NCBI GenBank assembly: GCA_016191895.1 | Contig: JACPVD010000077.1 | Location: 1-7,670, forward strand | Direction: 5' to 3' | From: Chloroflexota bacterium | Lineage (GTDB): Bacteria > Chloroflexota > Anaerolineae > Anaerolineales > Villigracilaceae | DNA length: 7,670 nt | Shown here: one piece after another, positions 5,435 to 7,670 of the stretch | Layout of the letters: each line of letters opens with the position of its first letter | How positions within the stretch are numbered: position 1 is the stretch's first letter | Translations under genes and position numbers: made by a program | Notes under the pieces: model-generated | Told to the model about the DNA's origin: nothing | Databases searched by the model: none | What the model saw: the letters and a program-made list of their open reading frames with translations, nothing else

Positions 5435-6730
5435 TTATGCGTAGCGTTTGTTGAAACGCCAGACGCCGGCGATGAAGAAGAACGCGCCCCACGCCAACAG
5501 GATGGACATGGTGAACAACAAACTGGAGATCGGCTGATGGTGCATGGCTTGCGTTAGACTGAGAACCGCCCAGCCTTGCGGAACCAGGAGGGAGACATCG
5601 CCAAACTGCGCGGAGGTGGTCACCTTCCCGGAAAAGGCGTTGATCATCCCGACCATGCCGGTAACGGTCAACAGGCCGCCGAAGATCACGCCGCCGTTTT
5701 TTGTGTCTTTGAGAAGCGAGTTGACGAAGATGCCAAACGACGACGCGCTGAATATGATTCCGGTCGCGGATATGACGACAGCCAGGGGGGCGCCCCAACG
5801 GATGCCGAAAATATATTTTGCGACGACGAGCAGGACGATCACCTGCACAGATACGGTCATGAACACCGACAGGAACTTGCCGCTTAGGATGGTCGTTTGC
5901 GATGTGGGCGTGGTGAACAGGCGCGGCATGGTGCGTTCCTCCTCCTCCTGCAGAATGCTCTGCCCGGTGGAGGTGCCTGTGTAGAAAGCGTAGAAGATCA
6001 TCATCCCGCCCATGATGGGGCCGACGATGCGAATCAACAGGTTTTCGCTTTTTGCGGCGGCATCCTCTTTGACGGGAACGCGCACGTCGAGCAGTTCGCC
6101 TTCGAGGTCCTCCTCTTCGGCAAGTGAGAGTTTCAAATAACGCTGGACAACCTCCCCAACATAAATTTCATCCTCCGGTTTGGCTTCATCCAGGAATACG
6201 TTTATCGCGATCTTGACACCTGCCATGCCTTCTGTGAATCGATTGAGGATGGCGCGAATGATTCTCGGCCCAAAGTTCAACGTGGGGTCTTGATAGAATT
6301 CAATGGAGGCGTCTTCATCCACATCGGCGAATTTCTCCGAGAAGTCAACCGGAATGATGATGGCAACCTGCTGGGTTTGATTGTCGACCGCGGCGCGGGC
6401 AGCGGCGGGAGACGGCGCATGCGTGACGACGATCAGGTCAGCCATGTCTTCACTTTCCAGAATCCCGACAATGAGTTCGCCCATGGTATCCGCGTCCTCG
6501 CCGCCGGGGACGTTGTCGGTGTCGACGTTGAATTTCGGTCCGCCCTCATCCATATTGGCAACGATAACCTTTGTTTTCGGCAGGCTGAACTCCCCGTTGT
6601 CTGCGATCCTCCCGAACATGAAATAAAACATGCCCGTCACCAGCAACGGAATACCAAACATGAAGACGACCGCATAAAAACTGCGGAAGGAGCGGGTCAT
6701 GTCTTTGAGGGCAATGTCGAGTGATTTCAT
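5435..6730 (-). CDS. ABC-2 type transporter permease (first permease of the operon)
   Basis: A 431-residue membrane subunit with the same architecture as its downstream neighbour but little obvious sequence identity, suggesting a heterodimeric pore. Hydrophobic segments lie near 18-40, 231-252, 283-305, 313-337, 344-366 and 403-424. The extracytoplasmic domain (about 41-230) is unusually acidic (for example DEGG, EDAD, DVDEDAS, AEEEDLEGE). The coupling-helix motif is EEEERTMPRLFTTPTS (262-277), the counterpart of the usual ERE-GT-RLL-TP. The ATG at 6730 matches the conserved N-terminus (MKSLDIALKDMTRSFRS). No Shine-Dalgarno sequence precedes it; instead the upstream bases are a degenerate heptamer repeat. 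It lies 71 bases after the ATPase gene. Substrate unknown. Confidence 0.9.
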   Translation of the reverse strand: MKSLDIALKDMTRSFRSFYAVVFMFGIPLLVTGMFYFMFGRIADNGEFSLPKTKVIVANMDEGGPKFNVDTDNVPGGEDADTMGELIVGILESEDMADLIVVTHAPSPAAARAAVDNQTQQVAIIIPVDFSEKFADVDEDASIEFYQDPTLNFGPRIIRAILNRFTEGMAGVKIAINVFLDEAKPEDEIYVGEVVQRYLKLSLAEEEDLEGELLDVRVPVKEDAAAKSENLLIRIVGPIMGGMMIFYAFYTGTSTGQSILQEEEERTMPRLFTTPTSQTTILSGKFLSVFMTVSVQVIVLLVVAKYIFGIRWGAPLAVVISATGIIFSASSFGIFVNSLLKDTKNGGVIFGGLLTVTGMVGMINAFSGKVTTSAQFGDVSLLVPQGWAVLSLTQAMHHQPISSLLFTMSILLAWGAFFFIAGVWRFNKRYA

Positions 6731-6732
6731 GG

Positions 6733-6768
6733 TTAGAGATTAGATAATTGGAGATTAGAGATTAGGGA
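6733..6768. repeat. Degenerate heptamer repeat just upstream of the first permease gene
   Basis: Units TTAGAGA (6733-6739), TTAGATA (6740-6746), TTGGAGA (6748-6754), TTAGAGA (6755-6761) and TTAGGGA (6762-6768), with one extra base at 6747. The array replaces the place where a ribosome binding site would be expected: it begins three bases from the start codon. On the message strand it reads as TCTCTAA-type units and holds no GGAG-like site. Related to the array at 3384-3404. Confidence 0.75.
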
Positions 6769-6772
6769 GGCG

Positions 6773-6804
6773 CTTACCTGTTTACCTGTCTCCTTGTTTA
6801 CTCA
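6773..6804. repeat. Degenerate octamer repeat at the 3' end of the ABC ATPase gene
   Basis: Units CTTACCTG (6773-6780), TTTACCTG (6781-6788), TCTCCTTG (6789-6796) and TTTACTCA (6797-6804). The second differs at one base from the octamer TTTACGTG of the gyrB leader array at 336-371. The last unit includes the TGA stop of the ATPase gene. It lies directly beside the heptamer array, so the whole ATPase-permease gap is repeat sequence. Confidence 0.7.
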
Positions 6805-7670
6805 ATCTCTCAACGCGCGTCCTGTCAGGTGAAGGAATACAGATTCGAGATTCGGTTCGCGGATACCCACTGATGTAATGCGCGCAGAGTGTTGGGTGGC
6901 GGCTTCGAACAGGTGGGGAAGCGTCAGGTTGGAATCGTTCACCAGGACGCTGATCAGGCCTTCGTTAAGGGTGACGCGGGAGACGCCGTCCACGTTTCGC
7001 CACGAGTCCATCACTGTTTCGGCGGCGTCGTTCAACGTCAGATCGATGCGGGTCTGCTGGCCGACAAGTGTGACGAGTTCTTCGTGCGTGCCGCTGGCGA
7101 TCAATTTGCCATGATCCATGATGCCAATGTGATCGGAGAGTTCCTGCGATTCTTCCATGTAATGCGTGGTGTAGAGGACGGTCATGCCTTCGTTCTTCAG
7201 GCGCACGACGCTGTCGAGAATGTTGCGGCGCGACTGCGGGTCGATGCCGACGGTGGGCTCGTCCATATAAATGACCTTGGGTTTGTGCAACAATGCCACG
7301 CCGATGTTGACGCGGCGTTTCATTCCCCCGGAGTATTTTCCAACGCGATCACCGGCGCGATCGCGCAGGCCGATGATATCGAGCACTTCATCGACACGGG
7401 CTTTGAGTTTCGATCCGCGCAGGTCGTACATCTTTCCCCAAAAGGTGAGGTTCTCCCGCGCGGTGAGGTCTTCGTATAAGGCGATCTCCTGCGGCACCAC
7501 GCCGAGCCCGGATTTGACGCCCATCGGGTTGGCGCGGATGGAATGTCCCATGATGCGTGCGTCACCTTCGGTGGGAGAAAGCAGGCAGGAGAGCATGGAG
7601 ATGGTCGTGGTCTTGCCTGCGCCGTTCGGGCCGAGCAGGCTGAAGACCTCGCCCTTCAAAATACCGAAAC
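6802..7670 (-). CDS. ABC transporter ATP-binding protein with C-terminal DUF4162-like domain (5' end beyond window)
   Basis: The motor subunit of the exporter, of the CcmA/NatA/DrrA type. 288 residues are visible (numbered from the first full codon at 7668). In order: Walker A GPNGAGKTT (13-21), Q-loop VVPQE (57-61), signature YSGGM (112-116, for LSGGQ), Walker B VIYMDEPT (132-139) with catalytic Glu137, and H-loop TTHYMEES (167-174) with His169. Residues from about 205 to the end form the C-terminal extension common in drug/ion-export ATPases, ending REPNLESVFLHLTGRALRD. The frame stays open to the window edge and reads FGILKGEVFSLLGPNG. The TTG at 7659 is therefore an internal Leu codon and not the start; about 20-30 residues are probably missing. 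It is followed on the same strand by two permease genes and very likely forms one operon and one complex with them. It should hydrolyse ATP in the cytoplasm; the substrate is not predictable. Confidence 0.95.
   Translation of the reverse strand, partial: FGILKGEVFSLLGPNGAGKTTTISMLSCLLSPTEGDARIMGHSIRANPMGVKSGLGVVPQEIALYEDLTARENLTFWGKMYDLRGSKLKARVDEVLDIIGLRDRAGDRVGKYSGGMKRRVNIGVALLHKPKVIYMDEPTVGIDPQSRRNILDSVVRLKNEGMTVLYTTHYMEESQELSDHIGIMDHGKLIASGTHEELVTLVGQQTRIDLTLNDAAETVMDSWRNVDGVSRVTLNEGLISVLVNDSNLTLPHLFEAATQHSARITSVGIREPNLESVFLHLTGRALRD

Noticed and set aside
5576..5887. Plus-strand open frames opposite the permease genes (also 4609-4917 and 6290-6724)
   Set aside because: Composition is rich in charged residues as expected for the antisense of hydrophobic genes; no start signals or family resemblance.
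6889..7479. 196-residue plus-strand open frame opposite the ABC ATPase
   Set aside because: It is antisense to a well-supported gene with all ABC motifs and shows no recognisable domain or ribosome binding site.
7657..7659. TTG as start codon of the ABC ATPase
   Set aside because: The frame continues upstream to the window edge with family-like residues (FGI), and a start here would remove the first strand of the nucleotide-binding fold.

Overview
The window looks like an ordinary chromosomal stretch of a member of the Chloroflexota, most likely class Anaerolineae. This is an inference from moderately GC-rich coding sequence, divergent membrane proteins of a type I associate with that group, a lineage-atypical PlsY, AT-rich short tandem repeats between genes, and promoters that sit directly on start codons. 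No marker in the window proves the taxonomy. I see no rRNA, tRNA, CRISPR array, insertion sequence or phage gene. The window is gene-dense, and no gap reaches 300 bases.

Left part (1-1376, minus strand): the first 103 codons of a type II topoisomerase B subunit (gyrB), running off the left edge. It is preceded on the same strand by a 330-residue polytopic membrane protein. The 74-base gap between them holds a tandem array of an 8-base unit.

Middle (1377-3399, plus strand): a compact divergent promoter region separates the minus-strand membrane gene from a plus-strand pair. The pair is a 270-residue membrane protein whose stop overlaps (ATGA) the start of a JAMM/M67 metalloprotease with a complete catalytic motif. 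Then comes a PlsY-family glycerol-3-phosphate acyltransferase with a strong Shine-Dalgarno sequence but clearly altered signature motifs. It ends in a heptamer repeat and a probable terminator.

Right part (3443-7670, all minus strand): in transcription order, an ABC ATPase with a C-terminal DUF4162-like extension (5' end outside the window), two different ABC-2 permeases, a long perfect hairpin, and a Rossmann/SLOG-like protein of unknown function that converges on plsY. The ATPase and two permeases should form one heteromeric exporter of unknown substrate, of the NatAB/YbhFSR/Drr type.

The most noteworthy items are the PlsY homologue lacking several canonical active-site residues, two families of short intergenic tandem repeats (octamer and heptamer) that recur at separate loci, the near-leaderless divergent promoter pair, a 21-bp perfect hairpin without a U-tract, and the SLOG-like orphan. 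I did not find a clear new multi-gene defence or mobile system.
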